From assembly GCA_021792045.1 (NCBI GenBank), contig JAJYVJ010000057.1, positions 1 through 7,909 on the forward strand: DNA of 7,909 nt. The letters run 5' to 3'. Below the pieces are notes generated by a model, which made no database searches, had not been told where the DNA came from, and saw nothing but the letters and a program-made list of their open reading frames with translations. This document shows positions 1-5,341 of this stretch, piece by piece. The translations under genes were made by a program, and so were the position numbers. The stretch comes from Thermoplasmata archaeon (GTDB lineage Archaea; Thermoplasmatota; Thermoplasmata; Thermoplasmatales; Thermoplasmataceae). Every line of letters starts with the position of its first letter. Within the stretch, counting starts at the first letter, position 1.

Positions 1-81
1 TAATATCAACATCGTGACTTTACATCTTCTTATTATTCGTATATCACATCGCGGATAAGGTGACGATAGGGATTCCCCCAA

Positions 82-524
82 TCAAAATGATACGAACCGG
101 TGATTCGAATTTACAACCTTATCCATGATCTTTGAATTCCTCACTCCCTTTGTTCTTTGGTGTGGAATGGACAAATTGGCCATATGGCTAAGATAATCAG
201 ACAAAAGATCAAGGAATGCAGGAAACACTCTATTTAAACCTATACCTCGGCCTTACCTCTATCCAAATCTGGTGGGTGATTAAAGCTTGTTCCTGCAGGG
301 AAGAAAACTACAATTCTTAGATATCGTTGAAAGCGAATTAGAAGGACGGAAGAATGTAGATGCATTCCTATTTGATCCATAAAATAGCTTAGTAAAGGCA
401 TTTTTTAGGCCATTGGGACAAAATGTTTTCCTATAACAGCTTTTGATTTTACACCAATAACTTTTGTTGGAGAATATTCTTCCCATTGTTTTGCTATCAA
501 TTCGATTTCTTTTTGGAAGAGTTT
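82..524 (-). pseudogene. Unrecognised, apparently decayed coding region
   Basis: I do not recognise a family here. On the minus strand one frame is open from 524 down to 240 except for a single TAA at 405-407. The upstream part contains stretches such as KEIELIAKQWEEYSPTKVIG. After the stop the frame restarts at ATG 401 and runs 53 codons to a stop at 240-242. A second frame, offset by one base, is open from 252 to a stop at 82-84, so one indel near 250 would join the two. A third frame is open as an 82-codon ATG ORF over 280-528, but its composition (many Ser, Asn, Cys, Lys) looks less protein-like. One stop plus one frameshift over about 145 codons suggests a pseudogene. Chance open frames in A+T-rich DNA remain possible. 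It is divergent from the vapBC pair that starts at 588. Confidence 0.3.
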
Positions 525-540
525 TCATCGCCTATAGTTT

Positions 541-576
541 TGGTATGAAGGTAAACAAGTTTATACCAATATACCA
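541..576 (+). promoter_or_regulatory. Promoter and candidate operator of the first vapBC module
   Basis: A TATA-like TTTATACC at 560-567 lies 20 bases before the ATG at 588, fitting a nearly leaderless archaeal transcript. ATACCA occurs at 563-568 and again at 571-576, and its inverted copy TGGTAT lies at 541-546. These repeats overlap the TATA box, where an autorepressing VapB would be expected to bind. The operator role is inferred. Confidence 0.4.
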
Positions 577-587
577 TTTTAATCTAT

Positions 588-848
588 ATGAAAGTGAAAA
601 CGAGTACATCCATAGATAACGAGATTTGGATGGAGCTCAAGAATCTTGCATTACAACGAGGTAAGGACATAAGCTCTATCCTAAAGGACGTTATCGAAAA
701 CGAACTGTATTTAAATTTAGACAAATCCTTAATGAAATATTCCAAGTGTGGCAAATCTGACCTAGATTTTGATCCGATTAAAGTAAAAAGCAAAGTATCC
801 GATTTGGTAAGGAGCATGAGAGATGACAGAGAAGGTCGCATATCTTGA
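588..848 (+). CDS. vapB: VapB-type antitoxin, first module
   Basis: This 86-residue protein is a likely antitoxin that binds and inhibits the adjacent PIN-domain ribonuclease and represses its own promoter. Residues 2-40 have the pattern of a ribbon-helix-helix DNA-binding domain: a short strand with alternating residues (KVKTSTSID), then an amphipathic helix (NEIWMELKNLALQRG), then a second helix (ISSILKDVIENEL). The charged, Lys/Asp-rich C-terminal half fits a disordered toxin-binding tail. The ATG at 588 is chosen because a TATA-like box lies about 20 bases upstream. The gene overlaps the toxin ATG at 823 by 26 bases, indicating translational coupling. The partner toxin is broken, so this may now be an orphan antitoxin. 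The fold is inferred from pattern alone. Confidence 0.7.
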   Translation: MKVKTSTSIDNEIWMELKNLALQRGKDISSILKDVIENELYLNLDKSLMKYSKCGKSDLDFDPIKVKSKVSDLVRSMRDDREGRIS

Positions 849-1172
849 CAGTAGCGCAATCGTAAAGAGGTATGTGTATGAAACTGGATCAGAATTTATT
901 CATGCACAATACAACGAAGCCTATCTTGGAAACGTTTTACTTTCGTTTAACGTTTGGAATATTGGGGAGATCCTTGGAGTATTTGACAGGGCTCATAGGC
1001 AAAAAAGAATTACAAGAAAACAGTTGGATGAAATTATGGACAGATTCTACAATGAAACTGCGAGACTTAAGAAGATAAGCAGAATGAGGATAATCACCTT
1101 ATCTGAAAGTATACTAGAAAGCAGCTGGGATGTTCTGATAAAAACATAAAAAGTGACTATTATGATGCGTAA
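823..1172 (+). pseudogene. vapC: Truncated, frameshifted VapC (PIN-domain) toxin
   Basis: The start is a typical PIN-domain ribonuclease: VAYLDSSAIVKRY, with the first catalytic Asp at residue 9, followed by WNIGEI with the second acid Glu49. Family members run about 130-150 residues and carry two more acids near the C terminus. Here the frame stops after 108 codons (TAA 1147-1149), just after the segment SWDVLIKT that normally leads into the third acid. In the -1 frame from 1140 the sequence reads KNIKSDYYDA and then TAA at 1170-1172. The YYDA matches the usual DAL-type position of the third acid, so a frameshift in the A-rich run at 1140-1153 and a further stop have removed the end of the domain. 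The fourth acid is absent. The product is probably inactive as a nuclease. The gene overlaps the antitoxin upstream. Confidence 0.7.
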
Positions 1173-1363
1173 CAGTAGAACTTAATACCGAACGGACACC
1201 CTTTTCCAATTACCTTTCCGATACCGCTGGAGAAAGAGTGTAATTATCCCACTTCGCACGAATCTTCAAAAATACCAGGATAAAAATGTTTTAAGTTTCT
1301 CCCGTTTAATTGCTCCATGATAATTTAAGCGTTGTTATACGTGATCCATGGTCATAGATAATG

Positions 1364-1370
1364 ATTATAT
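1364..1370 (+). promoter_or_regulatory. TATA-like box before the RelE-module antitoxin
   Basis: ATTATAT lies 22 bases before the ATG at 1393, consistent with transcription starting at or very close to the start codon. No strong Shine-Dalgarno site is seen between the box and the ATG. This is a sequence match only. Confidence 0.4.
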
Positions 1371-1392
1371 GCCTCTATAATATGTACACATC

Positions 1393-1578
1393 ATGAATGG
1401 GACTACTATACAAATCTCAAGGGAGACAAGAGAGAAGCTTAAGAAGATTGGGAGCAAGGGTCAGACTTATGATGAAGTAATTCAAAAACTCCTGGAAATC
1501 GCGCAAAAGGTGGCGTTCTTCAACGAGCTCGATAGAATATCCGATCACGAGGAGTTCATACCTCTTGACCAGTTATGA
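1393..1578 (+). CDS. Antitoxin of a RelE-type module
   Basis: This 61-residue protein has the features of a small archaeal antitoxin: an N-terminal strand, TTIQIS, then RETREKLKKIG, then the segment SKGQTYDEVIQKLLEIA. This resembles the RHH-like antitoxins found beside RelE toxins in archaea (DUF7557-like, from memory). The C-terminal tail, residues 43-61, is acidic and hydrophobic (NELDRISDHEEFIPLDQL), as expected of the segment that wraps the toxin. Its TGA at 1576-1578 lies inside the toxin reading frame, with a 14-base overlap, so the pair is a translationally coupled operon. A TATA-like box precedes the start. The role is inferred from size, pattern and neighbour. Confidence 0.75.
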   Translation: MNGTTIQISRETREKLKKIGSKGQTYDEVIQKLLEIAQKVAFFNELDRISDHEEFIPLDQL

Positions 1579-1843
1579 AGTACTTGTTTCTCAGACTGCT
1601 GCCAAGGAGTTAAAAGCATTAGAACAAAACTTGCAGTCAAGAATAAAGGAAAAACTGATGGAATTAGCAGAAGATCCGAGCAACAGATCAGGCAGGCTAG
1701 ACATAAAGAAACTCACAGCAACAAAGAGGAACTATTATAGGTTAAGAGTAGGCGATTATAGAATTATATTCTTTACAGAAGGAGTGTCAATCAAGGTTGT
1801 GAAAATATCAAAAAGATCCGATGTTTACTCCTGGTTGGATTAG
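1565..1843 (+). CDS. relE: RelE/ParE-superfamily toxin
   Basis: This 92-residue protein matches RelE-type toxins, which act at the ribosome and cut mRNA in the A site. It starts with the usual strand and helix (SYEVLVSQTAAKELKALE), has a two-helix region to about residue 40, and then the signature core YYRLRVGDYRIIFF at 57-70. The C-terminal IKVVKISKRSDVYSW carries Arg84 and Tyr88 at the positions typical of catalytic or RNA-binding residues. The length is normal for the family and no damage is visible. The start is TTG at 1565: the ATG at 1575 is in another frame, and no in-frame ATG precedes the conserved SYEV strand. The weak start inside the antitoxin fits coupled, low toxin translation. 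ParE-like gyrase inhibition is the less likely alternative. Confidence 0.85.
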   Translation: MTSYEVLVSQTAAKELKALEQNLQSRIKEKLMELAEDPSNRSGRLDIKKLTATKRNYYRLRVGDYRIIFFTEGVSIKVVKISKRSDVYSWLD

Positions 1844-1877
1844 TAGTATTTGACTTATCATATTCATGTATTTGCTT

Positions 1878-1908
1878 AAAACTTTAATCAAATCCCAACC
1901 GATCCATT
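1878..1908 (+). repeat. 31-bp repeat, copy 1 (downstream of relE)
   Basis: This stretch matches 5301-5331 at 26 of 31 positions without gaps; the shared cores are AATCAAAT and ACCGAT. It lies 34 bases after the relE stop. The other copy lies 28 bases after a vapC stop, in the same orientation to the toxin. The function is unknown. Confidence 0.5.
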
Positions 1909-1917
1909 CTGAATTTT

Positions 1918-2082
1918 ATGGAAGCTTTGACTCAGGTTAATGATGGATCCTTTTTTTGGTATTCACCAGTTTGTAAGTGTCTTGTAGAGGCTCAACAATT
2001 TGAGGACAATAAATGTGTGGAACCACCGTCTTTCAGTGCCAATCAGGATAGTGAAGAATTCAATTTTTACGAGGGTTCGTGA
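1918..2082 (+). CDS. Small hypothetical protein (54 aa)
   Basis: An ATG-to-TGA ORF of 54 codons with balanced composition. The N-terminal half has an aromatic and cysteine segment (SFFWYSPVCKCLVEAQQF) with a CxC motif, and a third Cys follows at NKCVEPP. The C-terminal third is acidic (SANQDSEEFNFYEGS). I recognise no family. Three cysteines in 54 residues could bind a metal, but nothing else supports this. It overlaps the end of the opposite-strand small membrane ORF by 16 bases, so both may be real and convergent, or only one. No convincing TATA box is seen at the usual distance; the sequence before it is the 31-bp repeat. Confidence 0.3.
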   Translation: MEALTQVNDGSFFWYSPVCKCLVEAQQFEDNKCVEPPSFSANQDSEEFNFYEGS

Positions 2083-2273
2083 GCCTTTTTTACTCTAAAA
2101 TTGTTTAAATGTATGTACATATGAGTGGAATATATTACAAACCAAGCGTAAGCTTCAGCTACCAGTAACATGAAATACCAGTTTGCGGCTATGATTGGCA
2201 GAGCAAAAACCATAACTACAATAGTCAAGCCAAGCGACATGAAGCTTGCAATTATCTTCTTCCCAATACTCAA
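2067..2273 (-). CDS. Small hypothetical membrane protein (68 aa)
   Basis: A 68-residue ORF with two long hydrophobic stretches, about residues 8-30 (IASFMSLGLTIVVMVFALPI) and 32-50 (NWYFMLLVAEAYAWFVIY), joined by a very short Pro/Asn turn, so a two-helix hairpin in the membrane is likely. The N terminus is short and positive (MSIGKK) and the C terminus is basic (NNFRVKKAHEPS), which suggests both ends face the cytoplasm. I recognise no family. It stands alone on the minus strand between the RelE module and the AbrB-PIN module, and its upstream region shows no strong promoter. It could be an unannotated small protein or a chance ORF, but the hydrophobic pattern and clean ends favour a gene. 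Confidence 0.5.
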   Translation of the reverse strand: MSIGKKIIASFMSLGLTIVVMVFALPIIAANWYFMLLVAEAYAWFVIYSTHMYIHLNNFRVKKAHEPS

Positions 2274-2469
2274 ATCTGTTGAGTCTTAGAATACGCCCAA
2301 ACTTCCATCATATTCAAACTGCTTCAAGTCAAATAATTGAAGTGACAATCACTTTGGACACCTAAATGCCCACTTCCAGTTAAACCTAAAACCACAGTTG
2401 TGGCCCTCACAAGTGGCTGAACCCACGATCTTTATTTGCTACTACATACTTATAAACGTTACCCATAAT

Positions 2470-2880
2470 CTATGAAATTTCATCAATGATCTTAATACCC
2501 TTGACCTTCTTGAATGCTTTATCGTGAGTTAGAAGAACCTTTGATCCAATGTCTTTCATGGTGGCAAGAATAACACAATCTCTTCCTCCGAGTCCACTTA
2601 TGGAGTATTCAGAGAGGAAACTGATTGAGGATTGCAAAATGGTGTAGGTGAAGTCAACCAAGGTAAGAGTGGAAAGACCGGTTATCATTTTCATTTTTTC
2701 TTCCAGTACAATAGCTGGAAGGTTTCTGAAATAATGAGCCACTTCCATAAGAGTCACCGTACTCAAAACTACCCCTCCTCTTATGGCACTCTGCATTGAT
2801 TCGTTCACGGAGATATGCTCAGGTAATCTTTCATCAAACCAGTAAATCCAATAATTTGCATCGATATACGCTGGCTCCAA
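2470..2880 (-). CDS. vapC: VapC-like PIN-domain toxin, AbrB-linked module
   Basis: A full-length 136-residue PIN-domain ribonuclease, the toxin of the third module. All four acids expected of the Mg-binding site are present: Asp7 in YIDANYW, Glu46 in TLMEVAHY, Asp101 in GGRDCVILATM and Asp120 in LLTHDKAF. Family members cut tRNA, rRNA or mRNA when released from their antitoxin; the target here cannot be read from sequence. The ATG at 2880 lies 7 bases after the stop of the AbrB-type antitoxin, so the two genes form an operon transcribed on the minus strand. A 12-bp palindrome, ATGAAATTTCAT at 2472-2483, spans the last codons but looks incidental. The PIN assignment is firm and the toxin role follows from the pairing. 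Confidence 0.85.
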   Translation of the reverse strand: MEPAYIDANYWIYWFDERLPEHISVNESMQSAIRGGVVLSTVTLMEVAHYFRNLPAIVLEEKMKMITGLSTLTLVDFTYTILQSSISFLSEYSISGLGGRDCVILATMKDIGSKVLLTHDKAFKKVKGIKIIDEIS

Positions 2881-2887
2881 GACAGGT

Positions 2888-3130
2888 TCACTTCCAGATT
2901 TTCTTGAGGTCGAGAGGATCAGAAACAGGTACTTTGGAATCTTTCTTAATGAAACCTTTCATATTTTCAATGAATTCCTCCGGGGATACCGCTTTCTCGA
3001 TTATTATTCTGTTTGATTCTGCATGTAGTTTTACGATCATGCCATTCTTAAGACCAAGTGCGTCCCGTACCTCCTTTGAAATTACGATTCTTCCCCTATC
3101 ATCAATTACTGTTTCTTGAGACATTCCCAT
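2888..3130 (-). CDS. AbrB/SpoVT-type (MazE-like) antitoxin
   Basis: A swapped-hairpin AbrB DNA-binding domain fills about residues 4-46: ETVIDDRGRIVISKEVRDAL, then GLKNGMIVKLHAE and NRIIIEK. The 30-residue tail (SPEEFIENMKGFIKKDSKV and on) is the likely toxin-binding segment. It should neutralise the PIN toxin encoded 7 bases downstream and repress the shared promoter. I chose the ATG at 3130 (MGMSQETV, 80 aa) because AbrB domains begin near this point and a TATA-like TTATTATG at 3155-3162 lies 24 bases upstream. The frame is open to an ATG at 3202 (104 aa), with another ATG at 3157. The extra N-terminal residues are unlike the family and no TATA box precedes 3202. The ATG at 3124 is also possible. 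Confidence 0.8.
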   Translation of the reverse strand: MGMSQETVIDDRGRIVISKEVRDALGLKNGMIVKLHAESNRIIIEKAVSPEEFIENMKGFIKKDSKVPVSDPLDLKKIWK

Positions 3131-3154
3131 CACAATTCCCACATTATTCAACGG

Positions 3155-3189
3155 CATAATAACATTTCTCTCATTGACAAACTGGTTTG
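3155..3189 (-). promoter_or_regulatory. Promoter and possible operator of the AbrB-PIN module
   Basis: On the minus strand TTATTATG (3155-3162) lies 24 bases before the preferred ATG at 3130. Further upstream, CAAAC and GTTTG arms with a two-base centre form an imperfect palindrome at 3178-3189. The box supports the shorter start. The operator role is weakly supported. Confidence 0.3.
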
Positions 3190-3317
3190 AAACTCTGATC
3201 AAAAGTGTTACGGATCCAGTTACGTTCAGACAACATGAGCATGGAGAAATGTTTACATAGGGAGGGAGTCCAGAGAGAGGGAGTTTTTAATCTCTTTCTC
3301 GTTCATAAGGTGATGAG

Positions 3318-3613
3318 ATGGTAGGCAATCGTACGTAAAGGACAAAGGAAGAGAAGGCAAGGATCGTCATGGATGTTCTGTCCCATCGACGTAGCGGAGA
3401 TCTGCCGTAAGTACAATGTGGCTTCCTCTGCAGTTTACATGTCGAATTGAATTCATCTCCGCCGGTGCAGCTGCGATGGAACAGGGCAAGTCCACGGTAG
3501 GACAGTCACTAATAAAGAAAATAGAGGAACTGAAGGATATAATAGGTGAATTGACGATAGCAAATGAGACTTTAAAAAAAATTCAAGCTACGAGGAGAGG
3601 TGGGAAGCCATGA
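3318..3613 (+). pseudogene. IS3-family orfA (HTH protein), frameshifted
   Basis: The protein can be pieced together from three frames. Frame 1 (ATG 3318) reads MVGNRT, a TAA at 3336-3338, then TKEEKARIVMDVLS. Frame 2 (from 3382) reads IDVAEICRKYNVASSAVYM, the second half of the HTH, and stops at 3448. Frame 3 (from 3443) reads RIEFISAGAAAMEQGKST and then a leucine-rich coiled coil (IKKIEELKDIIGELTIANET), ending at 3613. The total of about 98 codons is the normal OrfA length. In intact relatives the HTH binds the IS ends and the coiled coil mediates multimer formation. One stop and at least two indels make it nonfunctional as OrfA, though the last segment has its own ATG at 3416 and could yield a 65-aa fragment. 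Confidence 0.65.
3574..3580 (+). promoter_or_regulatory. Candidate -1 programmed frameshift site (A AAA AAA)
   Basis: In the orfA frame the codons are TTA AAA AAA ATT, giving the slippery heptamer A AAA AAA. After a -1 slip the reading continues without a stop (NSSYEERWEAMNDLVL) straight into orfB, whose ATG is at 3610. This is the usual IS3 arrangement for making an OrfAB fusion transposase. It is now a relic because both ORFs are damaged elsewhere. Confidence 0.5.
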
Positions 3614-4453
3614 ATGATCTCGTTTTAAAGGGCTTTTCCAAATCAAGATACGCATCCCTCACGGGAATAGCAAGATCCATGATCTGTTACGATCACAGAA
3701 AGAGGAACCCACAATACGATATGGAACTTGAAGAACGCATTTCAGCCATCTTAAGCGAACGCCCTTCGTACGGAACCAGAAGAGTCGGAGCAATGATCCG
3801 CCGTGCCGGGATCATTGTAGAAACCATATAAGGAGGCATATGCGCCACATGAATCTCACCTTGGCCCATAAGAAAGTTAACAGAAAACATGTACCAAGAA
3901 CGATAGTTGTGGCAAGGCCGAATGTCATGTGGGAAACGGATATAACGAAGGTGTACATCGATCACGAGTGCTGGATATATTTCACCGCTTACGTCGATCT
4001 CTGCTCAAGAAAGATAAAGGGATACCTAGTCTCAAGGATGTCAAGGACAAGAGAGGTGATAGAGGCATTCGACAACGCCATTCTGAACACCTTTCCTGAT
4101 CTGAATGCGAGTGGTCTTATTATACCATCAGACAACTACGAAAAGCACCTAAAGACAACGGCAATATCGAGTCCTTCCACAACTCGATAAAGACAGATTA
4201 CATCTGGCCCGTAGACATCAGTGATTTCCAAGAGGGGAGGGATATTATCGATCATGCATTCAGGGACTACAACGCGAAGAGACCACACTCATCAATATTG
4301 TTCCTGAGTCCAAGGGTGTTCAGGAAGAGATGGGATTCTGATCCTGAATTCCGTCTGGAATACAAAAATTACGTGAAGAAGATGAAAGATAAGGCGATGG
4401 CAAAGAGAAAAAATAATAAGAGGATGGAGGCCGAAAGAAATGGAATCTTATGA
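3610..4453 (+). pseudogene. IS3-family orfB transposase (DDE), frameshifted and deleted
   Basis: Three segments make up the transposase. Frame 1 (3610-3831) carries the N-terminal HTH-like region, ending SYGTRRVGAMIRRAGIIV before TAA 3829. A one-base shift near 3819 moves to frame 2, RNHIRRHMRHMNLTLAHKK (ATG 3840), with the rve integrase core WETDITKVYI (first Asp, 3939-3941), YFTAYVDLCSRKIKGYLVS and PSDN (second Asp, 4131-4133). Frame 3 (from about 4142 to TGA 4453) has DNGNIESFHNSIKTDYIW with the catalytic Glu at 4169-4171, then RDYNAKRPHSSI near the end. Asp and Glu should be about 35 residues apart but are only about 12 apart, so some 22 residues are lost, and the usual SDNG is SDNY. The start overlaps the orfA stop as ATGA. 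It is inactive by sequence. Confidence 0.8.
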
Positions 4454-4604
4454 GACGCTAAAATGTTCCATTCTTTTCTGGGTTAGATCACCTCCCATAA
4501 ATCTAGAGAAAAGATTGCAATAGTTTCTTTCAGCTAGTATCTTCTAGCTATTTCAGGGGGATAGGAAACAATCAACATGTCTTGAATCATGATCCAGAAG
4601 AAGG

Positions 4605-4612
4605 TTTATATG
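4605..4612 (+). promoter_or_regulatory. TATA-like box of the fourth vapBC module
   Basis: TTTATATG lies 31 bases before the chosen ATG at 4644. The same eight bases stand before the fifth module's vapB on the other strand (7811-7818). A perfect palindrome begins four bases after the box. Confidence 0.45.
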
Positions 4613-4616
4613 TTTT

Positions 4617-4634
4617 ACACACATATATGTGTGT
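4617..4634. promoter_or_regulatory. Perfect 18-bp palindrome, likely vapBC operator
   Basis: ACACACATATATGTGTGT is its own reverse complement over 18 bases. It lies between the TATA-like box and the ATG at 4644, across the expected transcription start. Dimeric antitoxins typically bind such sites to repress their own operons. That this VapB binds here is an inference. Confidence 0.55.
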
Positions 4635-4643
4635 GTGAGAGGG

Positions 4644-4883
4644 ATGGGGAGCAAAAACATATCTATTTCGGATGAAGCTTATCTAAGGTTATCAGAGCTA
4701 AAGTTAAAAAACGAAAGTTTCACAGAACTCATTTATAGACTGACAAATAAAACAAATGTGCTTGATTTAAATGGCATCATAAAAGAAGATGAAGGAAAAT
4801 CTTTAGAGAAAAATATTAGAGATTCGAGGAAGTTAAGCAGAGAAAGAATAAATAAAATTACCTCGGAGTTAAATAGACGATGA
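4644..4883 (+). CDS. vapB: VapB antitoxin, DUF217-type
   Basis: A 79-residue antitoxin with the opening typical of archaeal DUF217-type VapB proteins: SKNISISDEAYLRLSELKLK, then NESFTELIYRLTNK. The second half is charged and helical (EDEGKSLEKNIRDSRKLSRE), the likely toxin-binding part. I chose ATG 4644 over an in-frame GTG at 4629. The GTG lies inside the 18-bp palindrome, the family begins near M-SKNIS, and a purine-rich GAGAGGG (4637-4643) lies just before the ATG. The last bases overlap the toxin start as ATGA (4880-4883), so the two are translationally coupled. It should sequester the PIN toxin and repress transcription at the palindrome. The gene looks intact. Confidence 0.85.
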   Translation: MGSKNISISDEAYLRLSELKLKNESFTELIYRLTNKTNVLDLNGIIKEDEGKSLEKNIRDSRKLSRERINKITSELNRR

Positions 4884-5272
4884 TAGCTGATACTTCGTTT
4901 CTTATAGACATAATGAAATCTGATAAGGAGGCGATAAAGAAGGCCGAGGAAATTGAAAAAAATGGCAACACTATAGCAGTTACCTCAATTTCAATTTTTG
5001 AATTATTCGTTGGCGTGACCCTTAGCATTAAACAGGATCAGGAGAGAAATAAGATAAATCGAATACTCAAAGGCCTACCTATGATAAGTTTTGATGAGGA
5101 TTCTGCAATAGAGGCTGGAAAGATCTTTGCACAAAAAAGAAAGAATGGAGCGAAAATAGAACCAGAAGATTCTATGATCGCAGGTATCTGTTTAAGAAGA
5201 AACGAGATTCTAATCACGCGTAATATTAAGCATTTTAACGATATAGAAGGTTTGAGAATAGAGAATTATTAA
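4880..5272 (+). CDS. vapC: VapC PIN-domain toxin (full length)
   Basis: A 130-residue PIN ribonuclease of normal length. The N terminus, MIADTSFLIDIM, has the first acid at Asp4. SISIFELFVGV gives Glu41, and IEPEDSMIAGICL gives Asp97. The C-terminal ITRNIKHFNDIEGL is the TRNxxHF form common in this VapC branch, where Asn replaces the fourth acid, so Asn115 is not necessarily a defect. Members of the family cleave structured RNAs such as tRNA or rRNA; the target here is unknown. The ATG is fixed by the 4-base overlap with vapB. This appears to be one of the intact toxins of the window. It converges on the ATPase gene, which ends 69 bases away on the other strand. Confidence 0.9.
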   Translation: MIADTSFLIDIMKSDKEAIKKAEEIEKNGNTIAVTSISIFELFVGVTLSIKQDQERNKINRILKGLPMISFDEDSAIEAGKIFAQKRKNGAKIEPEDSMIAGICLRRNEILITRNIKHFNDIEGLRIENY

Positions 5273-5300
5273 AGACACTATGTCCAAATAATACCTTCTC

Positions 5301-5331
5301 AAAACTATAATCAAATATCGACCGATACATT
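5301..5331 (+). repeat. 31-bp repeat, copy 2 (downstream of vapC)
   Basis: It matches 1878-1908 at 26 of 31 positions and lies 28 bases after the vapC stop, in the short gap before the convergent ATPase gene. A weaker partial match (AAAACATTAAGCAAATCC) occurs at 7115-7132, just beyond the 3' end of the fifth-module toxin but in the opposite relative orientation. Confidence 0.5.
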
Positions 5332-5341
5332 TCTTCATTAT

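Larger units (their letters stand above)
3250..4500 (+). mobile_element. Degenerate IS3-family insertion sequence
   Basis: Remains of a two-ORF IS3-family element: an orfA with an HTH and coiled coil, then an overlapping orfB in the -1 frame with a DDE integrase core. Both ORFs are broken, so the element cannot encode its own transposase. The limits are uncertain. A GGGAGG at 3260-3265, within TGTTTACATAGGGAGG, pairs with CCTCCC at 4491-4496, within CCTCCCATAAATCTA, as a weak candidate pair of terminal inverted repeats. They are at about the right distance outside the ORFs (about 58 bases on the left, 47 on the right). I could not identify a target-site duplication. It lies between the promoter of the AbrB-PIN module and the fourth vapBC module. 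Confidence 0.7.

Noticed and set aside
93..115. ACCGGTGATTCGAATT, resembling a tRNA T-arm
   Set aside because: No matching acceptor stem, anticodon arm or CCA-like end could be folded around it on either strand.
280..528. 82-codon ORF on the minus strand
   Set aside because: Its translation is Ser/Asn/Cys-rich without pattern, while another frame of the same strand reads more like protein. I treat it as an out-of-frame shadow of a decayed gene.
584..859. 91-codon ORF opposite the first vapB
   Set aside because: It is antisense to a clear antitoxin with a matching toxin overlap; its composition is typical of a reverse-frame shadow.
872..1078. 68-codon ORF inside the first vapC
   Set aside because: It lies in another frame of the PIN gene; the VapC frame has the catalytic motifs.
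2391..2402. CCACAGTTGTGG short inverted repeat in the gap before 2470
   Set aside because: The arms are five bases with a two-base centre and no U-tract; too weak to call a terminator or operator.
2472..2483. Perfect 12-bp palindrome ATGAAATTTCAT
   Set aside because: It lies within the last codons of vapC, is A+T-rich, and has no T-run or promoter context; probably incidental.
2796..3119. 107-codon plus-strand ORF across the vapC/abrB junction
   Set aside because: It is antisense to two recognised genes and shows no motif of its own.
3693..3965. 90-codon minus-strand ORF within the IS
   Set aside because: It is antisense to the recognisable orfB transposase segments.
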